Made by a program: the position numbers and the translations under genes. A stretch of 64,000 nucleotides of DNA, from assembly GCA_965223045.1 (NCBI GenBank), contig CBDCVN010000013.1, forward strand, positions 2,108,001 through 2,172,000. Reading direction: 5' to 3'. The notes under the pieces were generated by a model. It did not search any database, was not told the DNA's origin, and was given only the letters and a program-made list of their open reading frames with translations. The DNA comes from CBDCVN01 sp965223045 (GTDB taxonomy: Bacteria; Deinococcota; Deinococci; Deinococcales; Trueperaceae). Shown here one piece after another: positions 33,889-42,741 of the stretch (position 1 is its first letter; each line of letters opens with the position of its first letter).

Positions 33889-34638
33889 TCAAAGCTGATT
33901 AGATGATAGTAAGTTACAATTTGAAACAGCTGCCTTATCTACTAACCAAAGTAAACTTCCTCTAGCAGGGTTTACTCTCTGTGCAGGTAGCGTTTCATCA
34001 TTATCAAGCACACGACTTAGTGCACCCACCTTACTTTTGCCAGCCACTAAAAAGATTACATTACTAGCAAGGTTAATGGTTTGCAGGGTCAAAGTTAGGC
34101 GTGTCGGTGGCGGCTTTGGGGCATTACTTATTGCTGAAACAAATTTATCTGGTGCTACTTTGAGCTGCGGATGATTGGGGAAAAGTGAAGCAGTATGACC
34201 ATCAGGCCCCATGCCAAGTAAAATAAGGTCAAACATTGGTATACCTTGAAAGAAACTTTCTAGAGTTTGTTCATACTGCTTAGCTGCTTCTTCAGGTGCG
34301 ATGTCAACTGTAGGAAAGGGGTAAATATTCTCTGAAACTATTGGCACTTTAGAAAGCAATGTTTCTTTGACCATAAAATAATTACTTTCAGGGTGGTCAG
34401 GGCCTAGGAAACGCTCATCTCCAAAAAATATATGTGCTTTGCTCCAATCAACCTCATTTCTTAAAGGTGGTTCAGCAAGTAATTCATACATTTGCTTTGG
34501 GGTACTGCCACCAGAAAGTGCTACACTAAATTGCTTATTTTTGTTTATTGCGGCTCGAGCCAAGGTAACAAATCGCTTTGCAGCCTCTCGGGCAAGAGCC
34601 TTAGCATCTTCAAGAACAATGACATTATCAGTTTTCAT
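33889..34638 (-). CDS. pgl: 6-phosphogluconolactonase
   Basis: A 249-residue enzyme hydrolysing 6-phosphogluconolactone in the oxidative pentose phosphate pathway. The ATG at 34638 is preceded by GAGG, better than the TTG at 34650. Family motifs are ALSGGSTPKQMYELL, IFFGDERFLGPDHPESNY and LILLGMGPDGHTASLFP. No other pentose phosphate gene is adjacent. Confidence 0.93.
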   Translation of the reverse strand: MKTDNVIVLEDAKALAREAAKRFVTLARAAINKNKQFSVALSGGSTPKQMYELLAEPPLRNEVDWSKAHIFFGDERFLGPDHPESNYFMVKETLLSKVPIVSENIYPFPTVDIAPEEAAKQYEQTLESFFQGIPMFDLILLGMGPDGHTASLFPNHPQLKVAPDKFVSAISNAPKPPPTRLTLTLQTINLASNVIFLVAGKSKVGALSRVLDNDETLPAQRVNPARGSLLWLVDKAAVSNCNLLSSNQL

Positions 34639-34780
34639 GCCTAACCTCAACAGAGATATTCCTCTTATTTGGAAGCAGAGCTTCAGAATACATGCTCAAA
34701 CGCTTTGCATTTTTTATTTCTGCAAATTGTTTTAAATGACTTGAAATCCACTAGGATGAGGATTTATCTGAACATATATA

Positions 34781-35275
34781 TTAATTTACACTGCCTGCCA
34801 CTAGTGTTGTTTTGGCAAAAACTTTGATAGTATCTAACACATCTACAGTTACTTTACCATCAAGTTGATAAGTGGTATAGCTACCTCCAGCAAGAGCAAT
34901 GGCATCTTGAACAAGAAGTACCCCACTAACTAAAGGAATTGTTATGTCTAAGGGGAAAGTTTTTGTTCTTTGTGATGCTATGCCAAAACCTTGGGAGAAA
35001 CTACTAGTTATTGCCAAGTTCGAGTTCACAAAAAAATCAAAATCTATACGAGAAACTTCCAAACTCACAGAGTTAGGATTGTAAACATCCATGGGCAAGC
35101 GTACTACTAGGTTGCCTGAGCCAATTATAGGTGGAGTAAATGATACTACTTGCAAGCCTTCAGGCCTAAGTCTAAATTCTGGGGCTAGGATAACAGTACC
35201 AAGACCAGGTATACAGCCTGAAAGCAAAATTATTAAAAACCCTATTATTAAAAAACTACTAATGCTTTTCTTCAT
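34781..35275 (-). CDS. LEA14-like lipoprotein
   Basis: A 164-residue protein with a lipoprotein signal peptide and lipobox (IILLSGC, Cys near residue 21). A single LEA_2/WHy-type beta-sandwich follows (VRLPMDVYNPNSVSLEVSRIDFDFFVN ... GKVTV is the characteristic NPN-containing pattern in two stretches). Such proteins are membrane-anchored and linked to desiccation or stress tolerance. The start lies 22 bases after the stop of the membrane protein gene at 35298-36101, suggesting an operon. Confidence 0.8.
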   Translation of the reverse strand: MKKSISSFLIIGFLIILLSGCIPGLGTVILAPEFRLRPEGLQVVSFTPPIIGSGNLVVRLPMDVYNPNSVSLEVSRIDFDFFVNSNLAITSSFSQGFGIASQRTKTFPLDITIPLVSGVLLVQDAIALAGGSYTTYQLDGKVTVDVLDTIKVFAKTTLVAGSVN

Positions 35276-35297
35276 AAAAATATCTCCTTAAAATATT

Positions 35298-36101
35298 CTA
35301 GTGCCACCACACTTTAAATTCAGGGTAATGGGCACTAACAATAGCTTGAAATAAAAAGTAATCCACTATCAAATGTACAATAAGCACCCACAAAAGTACT
35401 TTTGAACGCTCATACATAGCTCCTTGAGTAATAGCAAAAGCATATACAAAGAAGAGCCCAAAACCTCTGAAAGCCATATCCCATAATATACTAGTATAAA
35501 CTACTGCTTGAGCAAAATTAGCAGGCCAAAATCTAAAAAGCTTGCGTATAATGGCGTAGGAAACATTGATAAAAAAGAGTTCGTCCCACACTCCTACACC
35601 ATTTATACCTATAAAAAGCCTAAAAAGCTGCTCTCCTTCAGGTTTAGAAGGTTGTGTCCAGTTAAAAGGAACATCAGGGCTAAGCACTAGAAAATACAGC
35701 ATAAATGCTCCCCATGCTAGAGGAATAGATAAAAGGGTATAAAAAATATCTATCTTATCAATTTTATTAATGTGCTTTGGGAAGAAATTAAAAGTGATAA
35801 TGCCCTTAGAGCGCAAAATAAAAGTTGGTAATACAATAGCAAGGATAAAGCAAGTACTTAATGTTAAAAAATGTATATTGCTTAAGTCTGTATTAATAGG
35901 TGCAAGAGTTAGGACAACTACTGAACTGCTTAGTGCAAAATAACTTAAGCGACGTGTAGAATTTTCTTTGCTTACAAAAAATACAAAGCCAATAGCTGGT
36001 ATTATGCCAAGTAGGTAGCTTTCTAGTGCTACCCAAAGGACTACTACTAATAACAGGCAAATTAAAGGAAGAAACTTACTCAGATTTGGAAATAAAGACA
36101 T
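35298..36101 (-). CDS. CPBP-like intramembrane protease-family protein, atypical motif
   Basis: A 267-residue membrane protein with about eight hydrophobic segments. The C-terminal half (WDELFFINVSYAIIRKLF, VYTSILWDMAFRGFG, LIVHLIVDYFLF) follows the layout of CPBP/Abi metal-dependent intramembrane proteases. However, the first motif has Asp-Glu instead of Glu-Glu and lacks the usual Arg spacing, so it may be inactive or a different family. It is the first gene of a likely pair with the lipoprotein gene. An IS701/IS4-type element begins 26 bases upstream. Confidence 0.55.
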   Translation of the reverse strand: MSLFPNLSKFLPLICLLLVVVLWVALESYLLGIIPAIGFVFFVSKENSTRRLSYFALSSSVVVLTLAPINTDLSNIHFLTLSTCFILAIVLPTFILRSKGIITFNFFPKHINKIDKIDIFYTLLSIPLAWGAFMLYFLVLSPDVPFNWTQPSKPEGEQLFRLFIGINGVGVWDELFFINVSYAIIRKLFRFWPANFAQAVVYTSILWDMAFRGFGLFFVYAFAITQGAMYERSKVLLWVLIVHLIVDYFLFQAIVSAHYPEFKVWWH

Positions 36102-36127
36102 AGTTAGTGCTTAATAATACTATAAGA

Positions 36128-36488
36128 CAAGAGTTTGAACTAAAAAAACAACTTTGTTTGGGAGGTAATTAAGCAATCCAAAGGTATCAGAGTATCCGGT
36201 CAAAGCGACGTTTTCAAACCACTATATTAATTTTATTCTACGAAAAATACATAAATTTGAATATAAGCTTAAGCTAGGTCAGGCACAGATTATCTATGAA
36301 AGCTGTACTGGCCTTTTCAATAATGAACTATTGACTTAGCTTGCTGGAAAACCCTTTCCTAAACAATAGATGCTTTGTGGGCAAAAGGATTAGCTAATCA
36401 ATTTCTGATTCAAAGAACATCTTGTCTTGACAAACAAAGATTTATTCGTCAAGACAGGTGTCGTGAATAGTTTAAAAACTCTCTCTAC
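36128..36488 (+). repeat. Left arm of a ~361-bp inverted repeat
   Basis: Matches 37607-37968 in reverse complement with about one substitution (CCGG versus CTGG in the subterminal motif) and a one-base indel in an A-run. It includes the element terminus, its ~300-bp 5' untranslated region and the first ~20 transposase codons (TNKDLFVKTGVVNSLKTLST). Confidence 0.88.
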
Positions 36489-36537
36489 CAAGAGTTTGAA
36501 CTGAAATTTCAACCCTTATGGAGACAGTATTAAATAA

Positions 36538-37668
36538 TTACAAGGTGCTAGAGTATCCGGTCAAAGCGAGGTTTTTGAGATTTTCACCAACTTCAATTTG
36601 AGCTTCTCTGAAAGTTAGCTTAGGGTGTGCAATAAGATGTTCTCTAACCCTTCCAAAAGCACTTATGCATAAATCTAAGTGTTTCATTTGTACAACAAAT
36701 TTTGGACTTTGGCAGGCCTGTGCCCCAAGATTCTGCTTTAGTAACCTATGCATCACCTCATCTCCCCAGCGAGCTTTATAAGCCCTTATTATCTCCTGTA
36801 CACCCATTTCTTCAGCACTAAAAACTAAAACTGATAACTCTACTCCTGTTCCTTTACGCCACCAATTAATCATCAACCAAACCTTGCCCACATTTGGTAA
36901 ATACACCTTTACTTTCTTGGCATAGCATTCTAACTTTGGATACCAATGGGCTTTGCTTGGTGGAAATAATTGCGCCAATTCTTTGATCTTTATTCCTGCC
37001 ATAGCCTCTATTTCTTTTTCTGTGCCATAGACTTGCTTTTCTGTATACTTTACTAAGTGACTATTGGGTATACGAGCAACAAAGGGAATTCCTAGACAAC
37101 GTAATTTGTACAGTTGTGAACGCTTAATCATACCACCATCCATTACTACTCCTCTGATAGGGTGTTGCCTAGCAACTTTACGAGTGATGCTTAAAGCTAC
37201 TTCACTAGGAGTCATACTTGGATAGGTAGAAGTATGCAAATAGGGACGCAAATTAGGCATGAAACCTACAGGGTAGGGTAGAGTTTTTGTATCAGGAGTG
37301 ATCAAAACAGCTGTAGCAACACTTAAACCCCAATAGTTACCTTGACTAGTGTAGTAAGGGGCAATTCCTTCGATAGAAGAGCCACTATGTCGGAAGAGGG
37401 TAATATCAATAGCTAAGAAAAAGTTGTGAGGGGCGTTAGAGAGTCTTGGTTGCAAAGAATCAAGATAAGGATGAGTGTAGGTAGCTAATAATCTAGCTGC
37501 ATAACTATTAGAGCAAGGTAAAAAACCATGTCTAAACATAGAGTAAAGATTCTTGTGTTCTAGTGTTAACAAGCCAACTTGATAAGCAAGTTCAAGTTGT
37601 TCTAGTGTAGAGAGAGTTTTTAAACTATTCACGACACCTGTCTTGACGAATAAATCTTTGTTTGTCAA
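36538..37668 (-). CDS. IS701/IS4-type transposase
   Basis: A 376-residue DDE transposase with a TTG start. It has a first Asp in FFLAIDITLFRHSG, a second in GVVMDGGMIKRSQLY, and the IS4-class Y-(2)-R-(3)-E-(6)-K signature in YKARWGDEVMHRLLK near residue 300. The gene is full length and intact. Its first codons are duplicated in the inverted arm at 36128-36488. It probably mobilised the 341-bp MITE at 15490-15830, whose ends it shares. Confidence 0.88.
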   Translation of the reverse strand: MTNKDLFVKTGVVNSLKTLSTLEQLELAYQVGLLTLEHKNLYSMFRHGFLPCSNSYAARLLATYTHPYLDSLQPRLSNAPHNFFLAIDITLFRHSGSSIEGIAPYYTSQGNYWGLSVATAVLITPDTKTLPYPVGFMPNLRPYLHTSTYPSMTPSEVALSITRKVARQHPIRGVVMDGGMIKRSQLYKLRCLGIPFVARIPNSHLVKYTEKQVYGTEKEIEAMAGIKIKELAQLFPPSKAHWYPKLECYAKKVKVYLPNVGKVWLMINWWRKGTGVELSVLVFSAEEMGVQEIIRAYKARWGDEVMHRLLKQNLGAQACQSPKFVVQMKHLDLCISAFGRVREHLIAHPKLTFREAQIEVGENLKNLALTGYSSTL

Positions 37669-37968
37669 GACAAGATGTTCTTTGAATCAGAAATTGATTA
37701 GCTAATCCTTTTGCCCACAAAGCATCTATTGTTTAGGAAAGGGTTTTCCAGCAAGCTAAGTCAATAGTTCATTATTGAAAAGGCCAGTACAGCTTTCATA
37801 GATAATCTGTGCCTGACCTAGCTTAAGCTTATATTCAAATTTATGTATTTTTTCGTAGAATAAAATTAATATAGTGGTTTGAAAACGTCGCTTTGACCAG
37901 ATACTCTGATACCTTTGGATTGCTTAATTACCTCCCAAACAAAGTTGTTTTTTTAGTTCAAACTCTTG
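37607..37968 (-). repeat. Right arm of the ~361-bp inverted repeat
   Basis: Native 5' end of the IS701/IS4-type element, running from terminus CAAGAGTTTGAACT at 37968 into the first codons of the transposase. Its inverted duplicate is at 36128-36488. Confidence 0.88.
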
Positions 37969-38199
37969 TTCCCAGCTGAAGATCAAGGAACGCGATGGAC
38001 GGACGAAGCCAACAAGCTTTGGGTACTACCGCCGAACCACAGAACCCGATCGCATTACAACAGCAAGAGTCATCTTAGCTTGGTAACTCGAGGATCCTTC
38101 GGTGTAATCGCTATGCACTGGCTGAAGTTTATTTATAAATACTATAGCTAGACCTCTCCCTCACGCCAATAATCCTGTTTTAGGGGTACATCGTTCTGT
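37969..38199. other. Short GC-richer fragment between two insertion sequences
   Basis: A plus-strand frame (37966-38151) reads ...QGTRWTDEANKLWVLPPNH... but has no start region of its own and overlaps the IS end. Codon use and base composition differ from host genes and resemble the foreign segment at 40030-40670. It is probably a shred of the same imported DNA. Confidence 0.35.
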
Positions 38200-39933
38200 C
38201 TACATTTCTATAGCTTCAAGTAGGTCATATGCTCTTTGCTGTTGCTTATTCGCTATAGTGTCTACTTTTACTAAATTTGCATCCTCCTCTCCTTTGTAAT
38301 TGCAAGTATTTCTTACTATGCTACTTAGATCCGATAGTAATGTCTGAAAACTGTGAACTTTACTACCATCTTCTAATTTTTTAGTCTTTGTTTTTGCTAA
38401 TGCCTTCTTTGACCTTGCCGCTCTTTTCACGGGGTTACTTTCCTCTTTTTTACCTTTTTCTTCATCAGCAAATAATATTGACCTCCATGCCTCCATCATA
38501 TGCCACTTCACGTTGTAAGCTAGCATGCACAAGAATATGTGTCCCCTTACTCGTTGCTCCATATGGTGATATATTGGTCTTAATTCCAAATCTACACTTT
38601 TTATTGACCTAAATCCCTGTTCTACATCACTTAATCCTTTGTAATTCCTGATTACTTCTTTTGTATCCACTTTCTCCTTTGTTAGACTTGTTCTTATTAC
38701 ATATATCCCATCTAACTCGCTTTCCTTCTTTACTTTCTCTTCGTCTATCTCAAAATTTAGCCTTGCTGGTGTTATCTTTAACTTAATGTGCTTTGCTACT
38801 TTATATTTGTTGACTACTCTTCCTACTCGCACTCCTATTTCCCCTTTCCCTCTTACACTTCCTTTCTTTACCATCTCCTTTATCTTCTCTAACTCTTCTT
38901 TTGTTGCTTTTAGCAAATCTTGTCGCTTTTTCCCTTTCCACTCCGCTACTTCTCTATTACAGCACCCTATCAATCTCTCTTTTTCATATTCTTGATCTTT
39001 AAACTCTAAATATTCTTCTTTCTTCAATTCTTCTATATTCAAATTCCCACTTTCTATCAGCTTTTTTATACTTGCTGTCTTCAATGCTGCTATCCAACCT
39101 ACTCCCTCTTCTTTTTTTAACTCTTCTATCTGTTTTTTCCCTATTACTCCTCTGTCTCCTACGATCACTATTTCTTTTATTCCAAATTCCTCTTTTAGCT
39201 CTTTTATCATTGGTTTTAGTATCTTTGACTCTGTGTAATTGCCCTCGTACACCCTAGTTACTATTGGACATCCCCTTTTGTCCGTCAGCAATGTGTAATT
39301 TACTTGCTTTTTCCCTCTCTTTTTATCTTTATTCTGTCCCCATTTTGCTAATGGACATTCCTCTCCTTCAAAATAACTTGAACTCATGTCATACATTAAT
39401 ACTTTCTCCCCTTTGACATGCCTATTTGTTAATTTCTTTTCTATATATCCTTGCCTTGCTTCCAACCATTCAATTACCTTACACACTTCTTCTTCCCTTG
39501 CTTTCCTTACTTCTAGCATTTCTGGTAAAGTTGTTGTTTCCCACCATCTTATTGTTGCTAATTTACTATTTGGTGCTAGTATCCTTGCTGCTATCAATGC
39601 TTCTACTAAGTTTCTTTCTTGTGTGGCACGACTTGCTATTAACCTCTTAAACTCTAGTTTCTCCATAGCTTTTATTACTGCTTTTACATGTCCATGATGC
39701 TTAGATTCAATCACTTCAAAAGCTTGATCTATAGGTACAAACTGCTTACCCTTTAAACAGCTTCGGATCATTTCTATAATTTCATCACCTAGTGGACTTA
39801 GGTTTGCTAGGGTTTCTTTTTTTACCTTGCCATCTTTACGATAAGAACGTCTCAGTAAGTAAGATTTATAAGTTTTTCCTTTATACTGGCGAGTGCTTGT
39901 AGCTACATGCATCCCAGAAGACCTATTCCTCAT
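38200..39933 (-). CDS. IS1634-family DDE transposase, second type
   Basis: A 577-residue transposase distantly related to that at 23832-25481. The catalytic Asp residues are in VLMYDMSSSYFEG and IVIVGDRGVIGKKQ, and the Glu region is in YKGLSDVEQGFRSIKSVDLE followed by IYHHMEQRVRGHIFLCMLAY. Met at 39912 (MHVATSTRQYKGK) is an alternative start. The gene is intact. The element ends could not be fixed; TTTAGGG motifs on both sides (near 38181 and 40003) may belong to inverted repeats. Confidence 0.88.
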   Translation of the reverse strand: MRNRSSGMHVATSTRQYKGKTYKSYLLRRSYRKDGKVKKETLANLSPLGDEIIEMIRSCLKGKQFVPIDQAFEVIESKHHGHVKAVIKAMEKLEFKRLIASRATQERNLVEALIAARILAPNSKLATIRWWETTTLPEMLEVRKAREEEVCKVIEWLEARQGYIEKKLTNRHVKGEKVLMYDMSSSYFEGEECPLAKWGQNKDKKRGKKQVNYTLLTDKRGCPIVTRVYEGNYTESKILKPMIKELKEEFGIKEIVIVGDRGVIGKKQIEELKKEEGVGWIAALKTASIKKLIESGNLNIEELKKEEYLEFKDQEYEKERLIGCCNREVAEWKGKKRQDLLKATKEELEKIKEMVKKGSVRGKGEIGVRVGRVVNKYKVAKHIKLKITPARLNFEIDEEKVKKESELDGIYVIRTSLTKEKVDTKEVIRNYKGLSDVEQGFRSIKSVDLELRPIYHHMEQRVRGHIFLCMLAYNVKWHMMEAWRSILFADEEKGKKEESNPVKRAARSKKALAKTKTKKLEDGSKVHSFQTLLSDLSSIVRNTCNYKGEEDANLVKVDTIANKQQQRAYDLLEAIEM

Positions 39934-40069
39934 AGCTAAAGTACAGGATAGCAGATTTTGACAATTAATTCAACTTTTAGTGTCTACAGTATTGCACCCT
40001 AAATTACCCATTTGCACTGTGTAGAAAGATGCTAACGCCGATTTTGATCAATAAACTTCAGACTGGGAT

Positions 40070-40387
40070 AAACGTGATGACGAATTACCAGAGTTTCGGA
40101 ATCCCATTCTCCCAATTACTCGGCCACGCTATACCTTGAAGAGCCCTTATCAAACGGTGTCACTGGATCTACCCCTAAGAATCCGTCGCTGGTCACCACC
40201 TGTCGTTCAAATGGCGAAAGTATCAGTGCTTACCAACCAGGTGCGTATCACTTTTTATACCCGCCTAGCAGGAAGTGACCGCCGAACAGGTTCTGGCAGC
40301 CTAAAATGGTGGTTGGACTACACGAATCTCCGTAGCTTGTCAGGCTATTTGCCACCGGAAGTTGCCAACGGTAATCCGAAAGATTAA
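40070..40387 (+). pseudogene. Foreign hypothetical gene fragment
   Basis: An open frame beginning around DKRDDELPEFRNPIL and continuing to NGNPKD and a stop at 40387, ~105 residues. It is Arg-rich and encoded by DNA clearly richer in G+C than host genes. A stop lies in frame just upstream (TAA at ~40050), so no convincing start exists. No family was recognised. It overlaps the next frame by 26 bases. It may derive from a plasmid or phage. Confidence 0.4.
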
Positions 40388-40770
40388 CGCCGACTTTGAA
40401 AACTACCTTAAGAATCGATATAAGGATCCACTACCTACTACGCCGCTAGGGTCAAGTGATGACGTACCTGACGCATTTCTCTGGCGCATCAAGCTCGGTG
40501 CTATCATCCAAGGTGTACCTAAAATATTAATCAGCGGCGATTTATACGACGACACCAAGCAAGTATTTCGTTGCTCACGCCGATTTCTATATGTGTATGA
40601 GCTATCGCTCCAGATTACACAAAATCGAGATGAACTGATCACCTGTTGTGACCCAAACGAGGCGTTGAACTGAGGTGAACCCAATTGATCGGACAAAAAA
40701 TTAAGGTTAATTAAGACCTACTAAAATGATATCAAATTGAGATTACATTGTTTGTAAGCTTGATAACAAC

Positions 40771-41607
40771 CTATCCTGTTATTATTGATTTAGTTTTCTC
40801 CTCTCTGTAAACTAATTCAGGCGTTTTGTACTGCAATGATTGATGCGGACGTTCACTGTTATAAAATTGTAAGTACTTTCCTATTTCTTCCCTTCCTTGC
40901 TCTATATTTTTGTATTCCTTTAGATATACTTCTTCATACTTTACCGTTCTCCACAACCTTTCTGTAAATATATTATCCATGTAGCACCCTCTTCCGTCCA
41001 TGCTGATTGCTATTTCGTTTGCCTTCAATATATCCGTAAACTCATGACTTGTGTACTGACTACCTTGATCTGTATTGAATATCTCTGGCTTCTCTCCTTC
41101 CAACGCCTCTTCTAATGCTTCTATACAAAACTCTGCTTTCATGCTATTCGAAACTTCCCATGAAACAACATAACGGCTATACCAATCCATTACTACTACC
41201 AGATAGCAATATCCTCCTTGCAAACGTATATACGTAATATCACTAGCCCATACCTGATTTGGTTTGTTTATGATTTTGTTTTTCAGAAGGTATGGGTAAA
41301 TTTTATGTCCTTCCTTTGGTTTACTTAGTTTGGGTTTGGCATATATAGCTTGCAAACCCATCAGACACATCAAACGATATACTCTTTTATGATTGACCTT
41401 ATAGCTTTCTCTATTTAGCATTGCTGTTATCTTGCGATAACCTAGAAAAGGATGATCTGTATACAACTCATCTATCCTTTGCATCAACTTTTCATTGAGG
41501 TCACTAATTCCTGTAGGTCGATAGTAATAACTACTACGATTCAGTCTCAGTAACTCACATTGCTTAGTAATGCTCAATTGAGGGTGCCTTGGATCGACTA
41601 TCAACAT
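40771..41607 (-). CDS. IS3-type transposase orfB, copy 3
   Basis: A 278-residue rve-domain protein identical to copy 2, with intact Asp, Asp and Glu. It is made as an OrfAB fusion by -1 frameshifting in orfA. Confidence 0.92.
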   Translation of the reverse strand: MLIVDPRHPQLSITKQCELLRLNRSSYYYRPTGISDLNEKLMQRIDELYTDHPFLGYRKITAMLNRESYKVNHKRVYRLMCLMGLQAIYAKPKLSKPKEGHKIYPYLLKNKIINKPNQVWASDITYIRLQGGYCYLVVVMDWYSRYVVSWEVSNSMKAEFCIEALEEALEGEKPEIFNTDQGSQYTSHEFTDILKANEIAISMDGRGCYMDNIFTERLWRTVKYEEVYLKEYKNIEQGREEIGKYLQFYNSERPHQSLQYKTPELVYREEKTKSIITG

Positions 41608-41621
41608 ACGTTCCTCTTGAC

Positions 41622-41915
41622 TCAGTTTTTGAGCCCTTTGGACAAAAAATCTAGTTCCATTTTCAATTTGCCAATCTGTTCGTACAGTGCAGCCTCTCTA
41701 CGTTCTTGCAGTTTGGCTTTCCTGCCCCTTAGTAGTGAAAATCTTTCATGCAATGCTTCTGATCCAGCTTTTTTCCATTCTTTAATTTGAGTGGTGTGTA
41801 CACCATATTGATTTGCTAATTCTGCAAGATTCTTCTCTCCAACTATGGCTGCTGCTGCAACTTTAGCTTTGAATTCTTTCTTATATGTTTTTCTTATTCC
41901 TTTTGTCTGGCTCAT
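41622..41915 (-). CDS. IS3-type transposase orfA, copy 3
   Basis: A 97-residue helix-turn-helix protein that differs from copy 2 by one residue (GRKAKLQER instead of GRKARLQER). It has a leucine-rich C-terminal coiled coil and the slippery T-run near its end. Confidence 0.92.
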   Translation of the reverse strand: MSQTKGIRKTYKKEFKAKVAAAAIVGEKNLAELANQYGVHTTQIKEWKKAGSEALHERFSLLRGRKAKLQERREAALYEQIGKLKMELDFLSKGLKN

Positions 41916-42083
41916 TTATATCTCCATATTCTAGATATTTTACATCTTCTATGGACCTTAATTTCGCCGGGGTTTTCTGTCCAGTTTTTGGGGGTAAGCT
42001 CAAACCTGGCCACTAGCTTATGGTTTGAAGACGTCACTGGCCATAAGGCAACACCAGAGAAATTGGTTTTCCAATCAGAGTAG

Positions 42084-42334
42084 CAGCGAGATTGATGTGG
42101 GATTATACGGGTGTGACGTGAAAAGCCACTTGGATCAGGGGTGTGACGTTGTAACTTTCAACGCTAAATGGTGTAATATCTTCAGAGATAAATGGCGTAA
42201 TCTATTGGGGGTCGTGCTCCCCTTAACTGCGGATAAATAAAAACTACTTCTGTGACCTGAGCAGTCAATATGTTGACCTACTTGACTTTTGAGTTTCTAG
42301 ACACGTTCCCGTCAAGTTTCTGGCAACTTAAAAT
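42084..42334. other. Intergenic, no gene seen
   Basis: Contains two GGTGTGACGT copies and two similar CTAAATGG(T/C)GTAAT-type blocks, but no supported reading frame. Confidence 0.4.
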
Positions 42335-42495
42335 AGACTTGTTCAGAAATAAGCTAGCGTGCATTATAAAATGTACAATTGCTCAATTTAAAGCTCCGGA
42401 AATGCAAAATGTGACAGCTAAGTCTTAGCAAGGGTACAAATCTTTTATCTAATGAGTCAACTATTTGGTCCAACATTTTGTTTCCGAACAACTCT
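42335..42495. mobile_element. 161-bp MITE with ISL2-type ends
   Basis: It begins AGACTTGTTCAGAAATAAG and ends ...TTTCCGAACAACTCT. These are the two different termini of the 989-bp IS5/ISL2 element (AGACTTGTTCTGAAATAAGG and AGAGTTGTTCTGAAATAA) with single mismatches. The 3-bp duplication AAT flanks it, matching the 3-bp target site of the parent element. It has no coding capacity. Confidence 0.82.
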
Positions 42496-42559
42496 AATAA
42501 TTAACCGCAGTTAAGGGTACCGCGTAATAGTATGCTCGTTCATGTTTAACTATTGAATA

Positions 42560-42582
42560 GTACTACGGGTCGCCCGTAGTAC
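42560..42582. repeat. Perfect 10-bp-stem hairpin
   Basis: GTACTACGGG-TCG-CCCGTAGTAC. No T-run follows, so a Rho-independent terminator is unlikely. It may be a protein-binding palindrome or a remnant of another small mobile element. Confidence 0.5.
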
Positions 42583-42741
42583 ATCAAGCAAATAACTCGA
42601 AGATGGTAGGAAACTAGTTTCTAGGAATAGTAATTTTGAATCCCCATAATTACCAAAAGAAATTATTCTATGCTGGGTCATACTTTATAGGAAAATGCTG
42701 TATCATTATTTTGATATTTTTGTTGTGTGGTTAGGAGTCTT

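Larger units (their letters stand above)
36128..37968 (-). mobile_element. IS701/IS4-type element with an inverted duplication of its 5' end
   Basis: A complete element (36489-37968, ~1480 bp, ends CAAGAGTTTGAACT) sits against a second, inverted copy of its own first ~361 bp (36128-36488). The arrangement looks like insertion of one copy into codon ~21 of another in opposite orientation, followed by loss of the rest of the recipient copy. No target duplication surrounds the composite. Confidence 0.85.
40671..42002 (-). mobile_element. 1332-bp IS3-family element, copy 3
   Basis: Same ends as copies 1 and 2. The 3-bp target duplication AAC flanks it (40668-40670 and 42003-42005), showing a clean insertion into the foreign gene. 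Confidence 0.93.
40362..42083 (+). pseudogene. Foreign hypothetical gene split by IS3-type copy 3
   Basis: The 5' part reads MPTVIRKINADFENYLKNRY ... ITCCDPNEALN up to 40670. After removing the IS (40671-42002) and one AAC duplication the frame continues LATSLWFEDVTGHKATPEKL and ends at 42081-42083. The rebuilt protein is ~129 residues and of unknown function. Higher G+C content marks it as imported. Confidence 0.6.

Noticed and set aside
38388..39697. Plus-strand frames opposite the second IS1634-type transposase
   Set aside because: Leu/Ser/Phe-rich shadows of the Lys/Glu-rich transposase on the other strand.
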